Assembly (NCBI RefSeq): GCF_013401995.1
Contig: NZ_JACBJI010000002.1
Location: 1 to 64,000 of the forward strand
DNA from: Flavobacterium agri
GTDB taxonomy: Bacteria; Bacteroidota; Bacteroidia; Flavobacteriales; Flavobacteriaceae
DNA: 64,000 nucleotides
Direction: 5' to 3'
Part shown: positions 55,409-64,000 of the stretch, piece after piece
How positions within the stretch are numbered: the first letter of the stretch is position 1
How the letters are laid out: the number at the start of each line of letters is the position of its first letter
Made by a program: the position numbers and the translations under genes
Notes under the pieces: generated by a model
Told to the model about the DNA's origin: nothing
Databases searched by the model: none
Seen by the model: the letters and a program-made list of their open reading frames with translations, nothing else

Positions 55409-55828
55409 TTAAGGTTCCACGTGGAACATTCGCATCTTTTCTTCCTCTTTGGTTCTCATGACAACTTCATCGGCTTCCGATTTGTCTTTGTATCCGCAAT
55501 AATGCAGAACGCCGTGAGCCATCACACGTTTCAATTCTATATCGAAATCGACGTTGAAATCTAGTGCATTATCCTTCACTCGCTCGATTGATATGAAAAT
55601 ATCACCATGTAATTCGTTTCCTACACTGTAATCAAAGCTGATAATGTCGGTCAACGTGTCGTGATCCAAATACTTTTGGTTGATTTCGAGCAGATATTCA
55701 TCATCGCAAAAAATATAATTAATGTCACCTTCTCTTTTTCCTTCGGAAACGATGATGCTCGAAATCCACTTCTCATAAGCAATTTCGTTGTCGATTTCGA
55801 ATTCGGTCTCGTAGTTAAAGCTTATCAT
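55409..55828 (-). CDS. ybeY: Endoribonuclease YbeY
   Basis: A 139-residue protein of the UPF0054 family. It has INQKYLDHDTLTDIISFDYS and the metal motif MAHGVLHYCGYKDKSEAD. The two first His are present. Where the third His of HGxLHxxGYxH is expected, the sequence has Asp (GYKDKS), so the zinc site must use another residue or be altered. YbeY acts in 16S rRNA 3'-end maturation and ribosome quality control. It overlaps DUF4175 by 14 bp. Confidence 0.93.
   Translation of the reverse strand: MISFNYETEFEIDNEIAYEKWISSIIVSEGKREGDINYIFCDDEYLLEINQKYLDHDTLTDIISFDYSVGNELHGDIFISIERVKDNALDFNVDFDIELKRVMAHGVLHYCGYKDKSEADEVVMRTKEEEKMRMFHVEP
55413..55428. other. parS site (15 of 16)
   Basis: GGTTCCACGTGGAACA differs from the palindromic form TGTTCCACGTGGAACA at one outer base. 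It overlaps the last codons of ybeY. Confidence 0.8.
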
Positions 55829-58800
55829 TGCCTTTAAAATATTCCTGAACCTTCTGGTTATAATTGGAGCGCAAAGGTAAGCTTTGTCTGTTTAATATCT
55901 CAATGCTGTTCAAATAATCCTGCAAAGTCTTAGGAAGCGCATTCGATTGATTATTAAACTCCTTTTTATTGGTTTCAGACTGACGTTTCTTCTCCTCGCC
56001 TTGCTGCTGAACGGCCTTATCCAACTTGAGCAACTCATATTTCAAATTCAGGATTTTCTGCAACGTCTCGTTATTAAACCCTTTGTTGAGCAATTGCTTT
56101 TCGATCTGTTTCATTTGGTCGATGGCATTCTGGCCTTGTCCGCCCAATCCTTGTTTGTTCAATTCGTTTTGCAAGGCTTCGCGCAATTGGCGTTGCTCTT
56201 TGTAAATCTCCATTATTTCGCGTGCGTCTCCTTCACCGTCGTCACCTTGTGAACCTTCACCCTGACCATTGCTTTTCCCGCCGTTTCCGCTTTTGCCTTT
56301 GTCGCCTTGCTGGCCTTTACCATCTTGCCCTTGGCCTTTTCCTTGCTGGCCTTTTTGACCGGGTTTGCCTTTCTCTCCGGGTTTTTCGCCATTTCCTTCT
56401 TTGTCACCGGGGTTTTCACCGTCCTTCATACCTTCTTTCATCTTTTGTCCGAGGCCTTGCTGTTTTTGGATAATATCCGGCAACTGCATTCCTTGTCCTT
56501 GACCCGGTGACGGTTTTCCATTTCCACCCGATCCTGGCATCGACATCTGCATTTGCATACTGTTCATGATTTCACTTAGAAAATCGGCCAATTTGTTTGC
56601 AGACGAAACCGCGTATTGCTGATGGGAAGTTCCTTTTGCTACTTGTGCTTCAACGAATGCGTCCAACGACTTATCCATGTTGTAATGCACATTGCCAATC
56701 TCGTTGGTCACATTTTCTGTGATTTTCGGATTGCGGAGCGACATCGCAAAAAGGCTGTCATCGACATGCTTGAATTGCAATTTCAAATCCTGTTGCAATT
56801 TGAGGTTCTTGTTGTACGAAGGCGCGTTGCGTTTGAGGTTTTTGAAATCCTTCATCAAACTCTCTTCCGAAAAAGAAAAAGCAAGCAAATTATCCAAGAT
56901 CTGACGTAGCATTTTCACATCTTCTTCCATCTGCTCCATTTGGCCTCCGCCCATACTTTGCATGATGTTGTTGCCCATTTCCTCCATTTTTTTGGAAGCA
57001 CTTTTTTGTTTGGGTTTAGCGCCTTTCTGACTTCCTTTTTGGAGTTCATCCGAGGCTTTCTTCAGATCGTCTTCAATACTCTTTTCCTGGTTCTCGGTCT
57101 TCGGAATATCCATTGGAGCTTTCAACTCCTGATTGTCTTTTTGAAGATCTTTAAGCTCTTCCTGAATCTTATCGAATTCTTTATTGATTTCTTCTTGCTT
57201 GTCCTGCTTGTTTTGTTGCTCGTTTTCTGAAAGCTTGTCTTGCTTTTCTGCCAATTTTTCAAGTTTATCAGCAATTTGCTCTGCCTTTTTCTCGACATAA
57301 TAACGCTTGGTCAATTCGACAAGCTGTTCGAGGTTTTTAGACTGATTCTTAGCATTTTGCTTGAATTGATCCATCTTTTCGAACAATTCTTCTTTATTGA
57401 TTTTGTCGTTGAGTTCTTTTAGTTCATCAAGAAGTTTTTGGTTCTTCTCCATCTCTTTTTCCTGATTCTCCAAGCGGCGTTGCAACTCTTCTTTGAACTC
57501 GTCTTTCTTATCAGATTTGAACTTCTCGAGATTGTCCTCGAGCTTCTTCGTAAACTCTTTCATCATTTCGTCCTGTTGCTTTTGACGTTTGATGAACTCG
57601 TTCACTTTCTGCTGATCCTTGAATTCAAGGTCGTCCTTTTCCCTGCCCGTATTGCGTAGCTTATCGAGCTCAGACATTTGTTTCTCCTGATTCCTGAGCG
57701 ACTTCTCGAGACTGTTGATGTTGCTGTTCTGTTCTTGAAGGATTTGATCTTCCTTTTCTTGCTCGGTCGAAATCCTGTCCGCAAAAACCGAAGATTTGCT
57801 GCTCTTGTAACCGTGAGGCGCATCATTGTCGAAAACCTCAAAATAGTATTCGTACGAAACGCCCTGCTCTACCGGCAACGTAGACGGAAACGCAAAAACG
57901 AACTGATCGAACACATCGCGCTTTACGGCAATTGTTCCACGTTTGGCAGCGGCTGGATTTCCCTTCGGATAATACACGACCTGCAACTTCGAAAGCCCGT
58001 AATCATCGGACACTTGACCCAAAATATAATTCTTCTCTACCTTCAGGCTATCGGGCGCATTACCAACGGTAATTGTCGGATATTGATCTTTGACAACGGA
58101 AATGCGATAATTGAGCTTTTCGTAGTTCGAAATTTTACTGTTAGATGTAAGTATTTGATAATCTGTATTTTGTGAAATATTTTTTGAAAGCATGAATTGA
58201 TTATCCGATTTGACGAACGGAAAATTATTGACGCCATCTTTCCAATCTACATTTTGCGTCGCCTGGGTATTCATTTTCCACGTCACGCGCGTGCCTTCGG
58301 GAACAATCGCGTTTCCGGTTCCTTTGATGACTTCGGCGTGTTTACCCAAATATGACGGGAAATTCAACTGCATCTCGAAATTCGCGATCGACGGTACGGT
58401 AATCACCGCCAATTCGTAATCGTTTGAACGCACCGTATTGGCTTCCACGTGAAACTCAAGATTCGAGGCCGGTTTGGCCATCCTGAATTGGAATTCTCCG
58501 GCTTTTTCCGATTCCATATAATAACTTTCGTCGCCTATGAAAATCATTGCGTTTTCTGGAACGACCTTACCTTCTGTCTTCACGCGAAAGATAAAATCCT
58601 GGTTCTGTTCCGTTTGCAACTTGTCGTTGAGCACCACGAATTTAAAAGGTGCAGGCGGAAGGAATTGCTGTTTGTAATTCACGACGCGGTTCAAGCTTTG
58701 CGACAGGAATTCATCGTTTCCGGAAATGTAAAAGAAAGCCACGAACAAGATTGGAAGCAACGCCAAAGGAAGGAACTTTCGGTTCTTCTTGAAGTTGATC

Positions 58801-59228
58801 GCGTTCCCGAATGGAACGGGTTGCAACGTATTTGCCTTTTGTTCAATTGACGCCAATAATAGTTCCGACTGGTTTTTATCCGACGAAAGCTGCAGAAAGT
58901 TCGTGAGTTTGTCACTTACTTCAGAAAAATGGTTTCCGATGATTTTAGACGCTTCTTCATATCCGATGCCTTTCTGCAATTTGAAAAGTTTCGAAATCGG
59001 CCACAGGATGAATCTTCCCAACAGGAACAACTCGACCAAAACGAAAGCCCAGAACAAAAATGTCCTCGCCGACGGCTTGAGCCACAAGAAATATTCGATC
59101 GAAAGCGTGAACAAGAAGTACAGCAATCCGAGCCCGACGAAGAACAGACTTCCGCGAATCAACTCGTTCGTATAGTATTTCCTGATAAAAGCCTCTAGCT
59201 TTTCGTAAATGAGATTCGTCGTTTTCAA
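55815..59228 (-). CDS. DUF4175 family large coiled-coil membrane protein
   Basis: A 1137-residue protein. Two or three membrane helices lie in the first 180 residues (ELIRGSLFFVGLGLLYFLF, TFLFWAFVLVELFLL, LALLPILFVAFFYISG), then an extended beta-rich periplasmic part (about 200-510), and a very long charged coiled coil (about 510-770). After that come Met/Gly/Gln-rich and Lys/Gly/Gln-rich low-complexity stretches (about 890-1010) and a helical end. Function unknown; the family is Bacteroidota-specific. The start seems to be TTG at 59228: the reading MKTTNLIYEKLEAFIRKYY fits the family and no in-frame ATG is near. Confidence 0.9.
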   Translation of the reverse strand: MKTTNLIYEKLEAFIRKYYTNELIRGSLFFVGLGLLYFLFTLSIEYFLWLKPSARTFLFWAFVLVELFLLGRFILWPISKLFKLQKGIGYEEASKIIGNHFSEVSDKLTNFLQLSSDKNQSELLLASIEQKANTLQPVPFGNAINFKKNRKFLPLALLPILFVAFFYISGNDEFLSQSLNRVVNYKQQFLPPAPFKFVVLNDKLQTEQNQDFIFRVKTEGKVVPENAMIFIGDESYYMESEKAGEFQFRMAKPASNLEFHVEANTVRSNDYELAVITVPSIANFEMQLNFPSYLGKHAEVIKGTGNAIVPEGTRVTWKMNTQATQNVDWKDGVNNFPFVKSDNQFMLSKNISQNTDYQILTSNSKISNYEKLNYRISVVKDQYPTITVGNAPDSLKVEKNYILGQVSDDYGLSKLQVVYYPKGNPAAAKRGTIAVKRDVFDQFVFAFPSTLPVEQGVSYEYYFEVFDNDAPHGYKSSKSSVFADRISTEQEKEDQILQEQNSNINSLEKSLRNQEKQMSELDKLRNTGREKDDLEFKDQQKVNEFIKRQKQQDEMMKEFTKKLEDNLEKFKSDKKDEFKEELQRRLENQEKEMEKNQKLLDELKELNDKINKEELFEKMDQFKQNAKNQSKNLEQLVELTKRYYVEKKAEQIADKLEKLAEKQDKLSENEQQNKQDKQEEINKEFDKIQEELKDLQKDNQELKAPMDIPKTENQEKSIEDDLKKASDELQKGSQKGAKPKQKSASKKMEEMGNNIMQSMGGGQMEQMEEDVKMLRQILDNLLAFSFSEESLMKDFKNLKRNAPSYNKNLKLQQDLKLQFKHVDDSLFAMSLRNPKITENVTNEIGNVHYNMDKSLDAFVEAQVAKGTSHQQYAVSSANKLADFLSEIMNSMQMQMSMPGSGGNGKPSPGQGQGMQLPDIIQKQQGLGQKMKEGMKDGENPGDKEGNGEKPGEKGKPGQKGQQGKGQGQDGKGQQGDKGKSGNGGKSNGQGEGSQGDDGEGDAREIMEIYKEQRQLREALQNELNKQGLGGQGQNAIDQMKQIEKQLLNKGFNNETLQKILNLKYELLKLDKAVQQQGEEKKRQSETNKKEFNNQSNALPKTLQDYLNSIEILNRQSLPLRSNYNQKVQEYFKGNDKL
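58441..58456. other. parS-like site (13 of 16)
   Basis: GCTTCCACGTGAAACT inside the DUF4175 gene; the core CACGTGAAAC is intact and the mismatches are at the outer positions. Confidence 0.5.
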
Positions 59229-59357
59229 TGCTGATGGTTTCTATAACCGATAAAAGTAACAATTTTGGCTGTCAACAAAACGTTAATTGTGCGACTGCAA
59301 TTGTTGATAACCGTGTCATTTTCGTTCTACTTTCGACTTTTGACTTTCGACAAATCC

Positions 59358-59365
59358 TATCTTTG
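59358..59365 (+). promoter_or_regulatory. Promoter -7 element of gltX (TATCTTTG)
   Basis: TATCTTTG fits TAnnTTTG and lies 17 bp before the ATG. No TTG at 20 bp; the nearest is 15 bp upstream. Confidence 0.5.
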
Positions 59366-59382
59366 CATCAAATTTTTCAACA

Positions 59383-60888
59383 ATGTCAAGACCAGTTCGC
59401 GTGCGTTTTGCACCAAGCCCGACCGGACCGCTTCACATAGGCGGCGTCAGGACAGCGCTTTTCAACTATCTGTTCGCCAAGAAACACGGAGGCGTTTTTT
59501 ATCTGAGAATCGAGGATACCGACCAAAACCGATTCGTTCCAGGAGCCGAAGAATACATTTTCGAAGCTTTGGAATGGCTTGGGATATCGCCTTCCGAAAC
59601 CGTAGGGAAAAACGAGAAATTCGCACCTTACCGCCAAAGCGAGCGCAAACATTTGTATAAGGAATATGCAGACAGACTGATCGCATCGGGTAACGCTTAT
59701 ATCGCTTTCGACACAGCAGAAACTTTGGACGCACATAGAAAAGAGCACGAAGCTCAAGGCAAAACGTTCATCTACAACCATCATAACCGTGAAAAACTCG
59801 ACAATTCGTTGACGAATCCGGCCGAAAATGTTTTGCAGAGGATTGCGGCCGGAGAAGATTACGTGATCCGTTTCAAGACGCCTGTCGATGAGACGTTGCA
59901 TTTGAAAGACATCATCCGAGGCGACATCAAGTTCGATACGAACCTGCTCGACGATAAGGTTTTGTTCAAAAGCGACGGCATGCCGACATACCATTTGGCC
60001 AACATCGTAGACGACCATTTGATGGAAACGTCTCATGTGATCCGCGGTGAGGAATGGTTGCCTTCACTACCGCTCCACGTGCTTTTGTATCGCGCGTTCG
60101 GTTGGGAAGCTCCGGAATTCGCGCACTTGCCGTTGATCTTGAAACCTATCGGAAACGGCAAACTATCGAAACGCGACGGCGACAAAATGGGATTCCCGGT
60201 GTTTCCTTTGGAATGGAAAACCGAGGAAGGCATCTCGTCGGGATATCGTGAAAAAGGTTTCTTCCCCGAAGCGGTAGTCAACTTCCTCGCGCTCTTGGGC
60301 TGGAACGACGGTACCGACAAGGAGCTTTTCTCTCTAGACGAATTGGCGCAAAGCTTCGATTTGAACCGCGTACACAAAGCCGGCGCGAAGTTCGATCCCG
60401 AGAAGAACAAATGGTTCAACCATCAATATCTCGTCAGGAAATCAGATGAGGAATTGGCCGGATTGTTCGCTCCTACTCTAACCGAAAAAGGAATTTCAAT
60501 CGATGAAAGCAAACTCGTCAGAATCGTTTCGCTGATCAAAGAACGCGCTCATTTCGTTTCTGAATTCTGGGAATTATCCGACTATTTCTTTGAAGCGCCA
60601 ACGATTTACGACGAAAAAGCATCCAAAAACTGGAAAGAAGATACGCCAGGTTTGATGAGTGATCTGTTCCAATTGCTCGAAGACATCGAAGATTTCACTT
60701 CTTCGAACGTAGAAACAATCGTAAAGGACTGGATGGCCAAAAACGAGATCGGCATGGGCAAAGTCATGCAACCGCTGCGTTTAAGCGTTGTAGGCGCCTT
60801 AAAAGGCCCGCATTTGTTCGATATCATCGAAATCATCGGCAAAGAGGAAACCGTATCGCGAATAAAGCGTGCCATCGCCAACTTATAA
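59383..60888 (+). CDS. gltX: Glutamyl-tRNA synthetase
   Basis: A 501-residue class I synthetase. The HIGH motif is in [17 protein letters not shown] (about 8-24) and the KMSKS variant is KLSKRDGDK (about 264). The DTDQNR-like [13 protein letters not shown] and the anticodon-binding C-terminal domain are present. It charges tRNA-Glu, and tRNA-Gln in organisms that use the transamidation route. It is a single-gene unit between its own promoter and terminator, divergent from DUF4175. Confidence 0.97.
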   Translation: MSRPVRVRFAPSPTGPLHIGGVRTALFNYLFAKKHGGVFYLRIEDTDQNRFVPGAEEYIFEALEWLGISPSETVGKNEKFAPYRQSERKHLYKEYADRLIASGNAYIAFDTAETLDAHRKEHEAQGKTFIYNHHNREKLDNSLTNPAENVLQRIAAGEDYVIRFKTPVDETLHLKDIIRGDIKFDTNLLDDKVLFKSDGMPTYHLANIVDDHLMETSHVIRGEEWLPSLPLHVLLYRAFGWEAPEFAHLPLILKPIGNGKLSKRDGDKMGFPVFPLEWKTEEGISSGYREKGFFPEAVVNFLALLGWNDGTDKELFSLDELAQSFDLNRVHKAGAKFDPEKNKWFNHQYLVRKSDEELAGLFAPTLTEKGISIDESKLVRIVSLIKERAHFVSEFWELSDYFFEAPTIYDEKASKNWKEDTPGLMSDLFQLLEDIEDFTSSNVETIVKDWMAKNEIGMGKVMQPLRLSVVGALKGPHLFDIIEIIGKEETVSRIKRAIANL

Positions 60889-60892
60889 AAGA

Positions 60893-60920
60893 AAAGCTCC
60901 CGTAAAAGGAGCTTTTTTAT
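60893..60920 (+). terminator. Intrinsic terminator after gltX
   Basis: AAAGCTCC and GGAGCTTT form a perfect 8-bp stem with a 7-nt loop followed by T. It begins 5 bp after the stop. It may also serve the convergent gene ending at 60920, which has an A run on the other side. Confidence 0.88.
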
Positions 60921-61492
60921 TAATTACAATCTTGTAATTGGGTCATACAGATATAGTTCCAAAGCTGTTTGTGTGAAGTGTCGGTAGCATAATCGAAATT
61001 GGAAAGGTATCCCAAAAATTTCGGACAGTCCGAAAAATTTCGTTTAAGGCTTTCCTTGAGCGCGGCTCTTCTCTCGATGTCCTTTTTCTTGTCGCCTCCT
61101 TCAACCTCAAATTCCTCAAGTATTTTTCCTTCCTTGTCGAGGATAAAGACCTTCACGCCCTGCACCATTCTGTAATCTCCGAGCGGCACCGTTGCCAGTA
61201 TCTTTGAATCACTTTCAACCTTGATAAAATACCCCTTACGCCAGCCATAAATCCTCAAAAGAGACATACCGGCATTCACTTCTTTCAATTGGTCGAAGAA
61301 GAAAAAATGTAGTTTACTTTCGTTTGGCAACACATATTCAACAAATTTTCTAGAGAAATTGATTGTGATGTTCTTTGCCTCGATTATCGTTCCGTCCTTC
61401 TTTTCTATAACGAATGACGGTGTTTCACTTTGAAGATCCTGTGCAGATATTCCCAAGGAACTAAAACACAATGCGATAAAAAATGCTTTCAT
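60920..61492 (-). CDS. Secreted protein of unknown function (paralogue of the next gene)
   Basis: A 190-residue protein with a signal peptide (1-17, ending ISAQ). The mature part begins with a beta segment on KKDGTIIEAKNITINFSRK and has VKVFILDKEGKILEEFEVE in the middle. It ends with a helical part with the pattern F-x-DC-x-x-F and a final Cys (QLQDCN). The same plan and several of the same motifs occur in the gene at 61494-62063. No named family recognised. Lies 1 bp after that gene. Confidence 0.8.
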   Translation of the reverse strand: MKAFFIALCFSSLGISAQDLQSETPSFVIEKKDGTIIEAKNITINFSRKFVEYVLPNESKLHFFFFDQLKEVNAGMSLLRIYGWRKGYFIKVESDSKILATVPLGDYRMVQGVKVFILDKEGKILEEFEVEGGDKKKDIERRAALKESLKRNFSDCPKFLGYLSNFDYATDTSHKQLWNYICMTQLQDCN

Positions 61493-61493
61493 A

Positions 61494-62063
61494 CTATTTG
61501 CAAGAAATCTTTTCGGGATTATCGAGATAATTCAGAAGAATCAAATTATCGGGATCGGTTCCGTTGTCAAACAGCATCAAACGCTTGATGAATCCGTCGC
61601 AATCTCCGAAATAACGGTTCGCGATATCGTAAAATTCTTTGCGTTTCCGCACTTCGTCCTGGGTTTTGCTTTGGGTGAATTTGAGTTCCTGCAGAATCTT
61701 TCCGTTTTCTATCACGACCACTTCGTAAAGCGTGACTACAGAGCTGAATCCGCCTCTATCCCTATTGCGTTTGCTGCTGATCACGCCCAAACTTTTGCCT
61801 TTGGACGAAGCGAGTACATAATACAATCGGGCTTTATTGCCGATATCGAACCGCTTGAGGACTTTTTTGTCGATGACGGCCGAATCCAATTCCGAAAACG
61901 CTATTTTGTCTTCTTTACCGTTGGCTTTGAACTCGATTTGCCTTTTGGACGAATGCACGTTGACGTCGGCCGCAACTAATTTGCTTCCATCCTTCTTGAC
62001 GATGACCTGTTGGCCAAAAGCCGTTGAAGTGATCGCCAATGCAATGAAAACCAGCTTTTTCAT
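61494..62063 (-). CDS. Secreted protein of unknown function (paralogue of the preceding entry)
   Basis: A 189-residue protein with a signal peptide (1-17, ending AFGQ). It shares with its neighbour the start VKKDGSKLVAADVNVHSSKRQ, the middle EVVVIENGKILQELKF, the motif FGDCDGFIKRL and a terminal Cys (ISCK). Basic compared with its neighbour. It shares one base with the end of the beta-barrel gene upstream (62063), so the three genes form one operon. The Cys pair may form a disulfide. Confidence 0.8.
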   Translation of the reverse strand: MKKLVFIALAITSTAFGQQVIVKKDGSKLVAADVNVHSSKRQIEFKANGKEDKIAFSELDSAVIDKKVLKRFDIGNKARLYYVLASSKGKSLGVISSKRNRDRGGFSSVVTLYEVVVIENGKILQELKFTQSKTQDEVRKRKEFYDIANRYFGDCDGFIKRLMLFDNGTDPDNLILLNYLDNPEKISCK

Positions 62064-62704
62064 CAGAAATAGAAAATTACGTTACCTGTTATGATACCCA
62101 GATTTCCTTTTACGCTTTTCCCGAACGGACCTTCTGGCACAGAACCAAGAAAGTTGTTGAACCCGTACTGGTACATCACGTTTAGTCGCGCATGGCGCAC
62201 ACCGGCCGTTAGACCGACAGCGCCTAAAATGTTGAATGTGCTCACTTCTTCAAGATCTTTTACGGTCGCAGTCGTGCCGTTGATCACATTGTTTTCGTAC
62301 TCCGACGAATATTTAAGCTTGCCGTTGATCTGCAGAACCGGTCCGGCTTCGATGCTCAAATAGTTATAGACGATGTTGTAACTCGGCGTGAGCATGATCT
62401 TCACGTTCTGCACTTTATAATCGACATCCTCGGCCTGAAATGTAGTCGGGCTCATTGTCGGAACGGAAAACTTGTTCTCGCTGAACTGCATGGCGTATAC
62501 CATATCGAAATCATTGTAGAAGTTGCCGCGAACCGAAAGACCAACGTTCCAACCGGTTCCGGCTTTGGTGTCGAAATCGCTCGTGTTCAGATCGGTTTGG
62601 TTGATTCCGCCAAACAGGCCGATCATGTTCGAATCCCGGTAGTTATACTGGGCCGAAACAGCAAAAGATGCCAACATTACAGCACCTAGAATGTACTTTT
62701 TCAT
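62063..62704 (-). CDS. Outer-membrane beta-barrel protein (porin-like)
   Basis: A 213-residue protein with a signal peptide (1-19, ending AVSAQ). It has alternating amphipathic strands such as GWNVGLSVRGNFYNDFDMVYAMQFSE, GLTAGVRHARLNVMYQYGFNNFLG and the terminal aromatic strand GNVIFYF. The size suggests an eight-stranded barrel. Transport or adhesion role cannot be decided. First gene of the operon with the two secreted paralogues; possible -7 element on the minus strand at 62723-62730. Confidence 0.9.
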   Translation of the reverse strand: MKKYILGAVMLASFAVSAQYNYRDSNMIGLFGGINQTDLNTSDFDTKAGTGWNVGLSVRGNFYNDFDMVYAMQFSENKFSVPTMSPTTFQAEDVDYKVQNVKIMLTPSYNIVYNYLSIEAGPVLQINGKLKYSSEYENNVINGTTATVKDLEEVSTFNILGAVGLTAGVRHARLNVMYQYGFNNFLGSVPEGPFGKSVKGNLGIITGNVIFYF

Positions 62705-62722
62705 ATCGTTTTATTGGAAAGA

Positions 62723-62730
62723 CAAACCTA
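62723..62730 (-). promoter_or_regulatory. Promoter -7 element of the beta-barrel operon (TAGGTTTG)
   Basis: The minus strand reads TAGGTTTG, fitting TAnnTTTG, 18 bp upstream of the ATG. No -33 TTG at 19-21 bp. Confidence 0.4.
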
Positions 62731-62775
62731 AAGTATTTTTCGTAATTTAACCTGATAACAAACCATAATAACATC

Positions 62776-63759
62776 ATGAACATCCCGTCTATTGTATTCC
62801 TAGTGCTGGCACTTTTTATTTTCCTGTCGTGCTTTTTCACGGTCAAGCAGCAAAGCGCCATTATCATCGAGCGTTTCGGACGTTTCCAAAGCGTGAGAAA
62901 CTCGGGCCTTCAACTTAAAATCCCGATCATCGACAGGATTGCAGGCCGCGTAAACCTTAAGATCCAACAACTTGACGTGGTCATCGAGACCAAGACGAAA
63001 GACAACGTGTTCGTCAAGATCAAGGTTTCTGTCCAATTTAAAGTAATCCAGGAAAAAGTGTACGATGCGTTCTATAAACTCGAATATCCGCACGATCAGA
63101 TTACCGCTTATGTGTTCGATGTGGTGCGTGCCGAAGTTCCGAAACTGATCCTCGACGACGTCTTCGAGCGCAAGGACGATATCGCGATCGCCGTAAAACG
63201 CGAGCTTAACGAAGCGATGACGACTTACGGGTACGACATCATCAACACGTTGGTTACCGATATCGATCCGGACATTCAAGTGAAAAATGCCATGAACCGA
63301 ATCAACGCGGCGGACCGTGAAAAAACGGCCACCGAGTTCGAAGCGGAATCGGCACGTATCCGAATCGTCGCCAAAGCAAAAGCGGAAGCAGAAAGCAAAC
63401 GTCTTCAAGGTCAAGGTATTGCCGACCAAAGACGCGAAATCGCGAGAGGTTTGGTTGAATCTGTAGAAGTTTTGAACAAGGTCGGAATCAATTCGCAAGA
63501 AGCCTCGGCTTTGATCGTCGTGACCCAACATTACGACACGTTGCAAGCCATCGGAGCCGATACGAATTCGAACTTGATATTGCTTCCGAATACGCCACAG
63601 GCCGCCAACGACATGCTCAACAACATGGTCGTTTCTTTCGCTGCTTCAAACCAGGTAGGAGAGGCGATGAAAAAACATCAGATAGAAACCAAAGGAAAAC
63701 CTTCGGTAGTTAGGAAAAATCGACCGGAAAGTCCTGAAAATCCAGACATTATCGTATAA
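62776..63759 (+). CDS. SPFH/band 7 family membrane protein
   Basis: A 327-residue stomatin-like protein. It has an N-terminal membrane anchor (IVFLVLALFIFLSCFFTV, 5-22), the SPFH domain (about 23-200) with AIIIERFGRFQSVRNSGLQLKIPIID and RVNLKIQQLDV, and a coiled coil rich in Ala/Glu/Lys (205-240: ESARIRIVAKAKAEAESKRLQGQG). SPFH proteins form rings or membrane microdomains and often work with a protease. No NfeD partner is seen nearby. Confidence 0.94.
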   Translation: MNIPSIVFLVLALFIFLSCFFTVKQQSAIIIERFGRFQSVRNSGLQLKIPIIDRIAGRVNLKIQQLDVVIETKTKDNVFVKIKVSVQFKVIQEKVYDAFYKLEYPHDQITAYVFDVVRAEVPKLILDDVFERKDDIAIAVKRELNEAMTTYGYDIINTLVTDIDPDIQVKNAMNRINAADREKTATEFEAESARIRIVAKAKAEAESKRLQGQGIADQRREIARGLVESVEVLNKVGINSQEASALIVVTQHYDTLQAIGADTNSNLILLPNTPQAANDMLNNMVVSFAASNQVGEAMKKHQIETKGKPSVVRKNRPESPENPDIIV

Positions 63760-63763
63760 AAAG

Positions 63764-63788
63764 AAAGAGGCTTTCGGGCCTCTTTTTT
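63764..63788 (+). terminator. Intrinsic terminator after the SPFH gene
   Basis: AAAGAGGC and GCCTCTTT form a perfect 8-bp stem with a 6-nt loop followed by T (to 63788). It touches the stop codon of the convergent gene at 63787. Confidence 0.9.
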
Positions 63789-64000
63789 ATTTGAATATCT
63801 TCTTGAGAACGAAGTTGATGAGCATGCCTTTCAATGGTCCGGCCAATCCGCTTACCATATCGATGGCAACATCTGGAATGCCACCGAACATTTTTTTGGG
63901 ATCGAGATTGTCCTTTGTATTGTCGAACGTTTGAAGCAACCGCTGATAATACAATTCCTTTTCAACCTTGAGTATTTCTAGGTCTTGCTCGATTTGTGCA
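63787..64000 (-). CDS. Protein of unknown function (partial, N-terminus outside window)
   Basis: The last 70 codons are visible: a helical, charged stretch EQDLEILKVEKELYYQRLL, then a central TFDNTKDNLDPKKMFGGIPD, and a hydrophobic amphipathic end AGPLKGMLINFVLKKIFK. No stop occurs up to the right edge. The product is not recognised. The C-terminal part could be membrane-associated. Confidence 0.7.
   Translation of the reverse strand, partial: AQIEQDLEILKVEKELYYQRLLQTFDNTKDNLDPKKMFGGIPDVAIDMVSGLAGPLKGMLINFVLKKIFK

Noticed and set aside
57933..57948. TGTTCCACGTTTGGCA as a further parS site
   Set aside because: Only the left half matches (12 of 16) and the palindrome is broken.
60072..60087. 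CTCCACGTGCTT in gltX as parS
   Set aside because: Only CACGTG is kept; both flanks differ from the consensus.
62627..62640. GTTCGAATCCC, like the T-loop of a tRNA
   Set aside because: It lies within the coding sequence of the beta-barrel protein, and no acceptor stem, D arm or anticodon arm can be built around it.

Overview
The window looks like a piece of a Flavobacteriaceae (Bacteroidota) chromosome. The evidence is the Bacteroidota-type promoters (TAnnTTTG, in the best cases with TTG 20 bp upstream), a suf locus carrying the DUF59, DUF2480 and DUF3078 genes, the block DUF4175 - ybeY - mnmG, many short signal peptides and lipoproteins, and a giant multidomain secreted adhesin of the kind exported by type IX secretion. 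A cluster of ParB-type parS sites around mnmG (51.1-58.5 kb) suggests the right part lies near the replication origin.

Layout. 1-6.0 kb: the N-terminal 2000 residues of a giant adhesin (minus strand, running off the left edge). 6.2-7.4 kb: hflX. 7.5-21.0 kb: the suf iron-sulfur cluster genes on the minus strand, in two parts. The first part is sufA-sufB-[four-helix-bundle gene]-sufC-sufD. The second is sufS-lipoprotein-sufE-DUF59-DUF2480-DUF3078. They are separated by two plus-strand serine hydrolase genes and a tandem pair of membrane protein genes. 21.1-26.4 kb: metallo-beta-lactamase-fold hydrolase, subtilisin-like lipoprotein protease, M1 aminopeptidase and a lipoprotein.

26.4-36.2 kb is the accessory region and the most interesting part. 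A LexA/CI-like S24 repressor is divergent from an unrecognised 1208-residue protein. Behind a terminator hairpin follow a 762-residue protein ending in a zincin-like metallopeptidase toxin domain, an overlapping small gene that is probably its immunity gene, a patatin-like phospholipase with its own promoter, and a WG-repeat protein. The two strong promoters of this region share a 16-bp sequence that may be the repressor's operator. I propose a damage-inducible toxin/immunity locus with a large unknown partner protein; no secretion machinery is visible beside it.

36.5-64 kb is mostly housekeeping: rnpA, a DUF4349 lipoprotein, a carboxy-terminal processing protease, a tandem OmpA-domain protein, ElaA-type acetyltransferase, DUF4837, a LysM lytic transglycosylase, pgk, a LytTR regulator with its histidine kinase, a holB-like gene, DoxX, a helicase, an OmpH/Skp-like lipoprotein, a methyltransferase, mnmG, ybeY, DUF4175, gltX, two paralogous secreted proteins, an outer-membrane beta-barrel, an SPFH protein and a partial gene at the right edge. 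I saw no rRNA, tRNA, CRISPR array or insertion sequence with a transposase.
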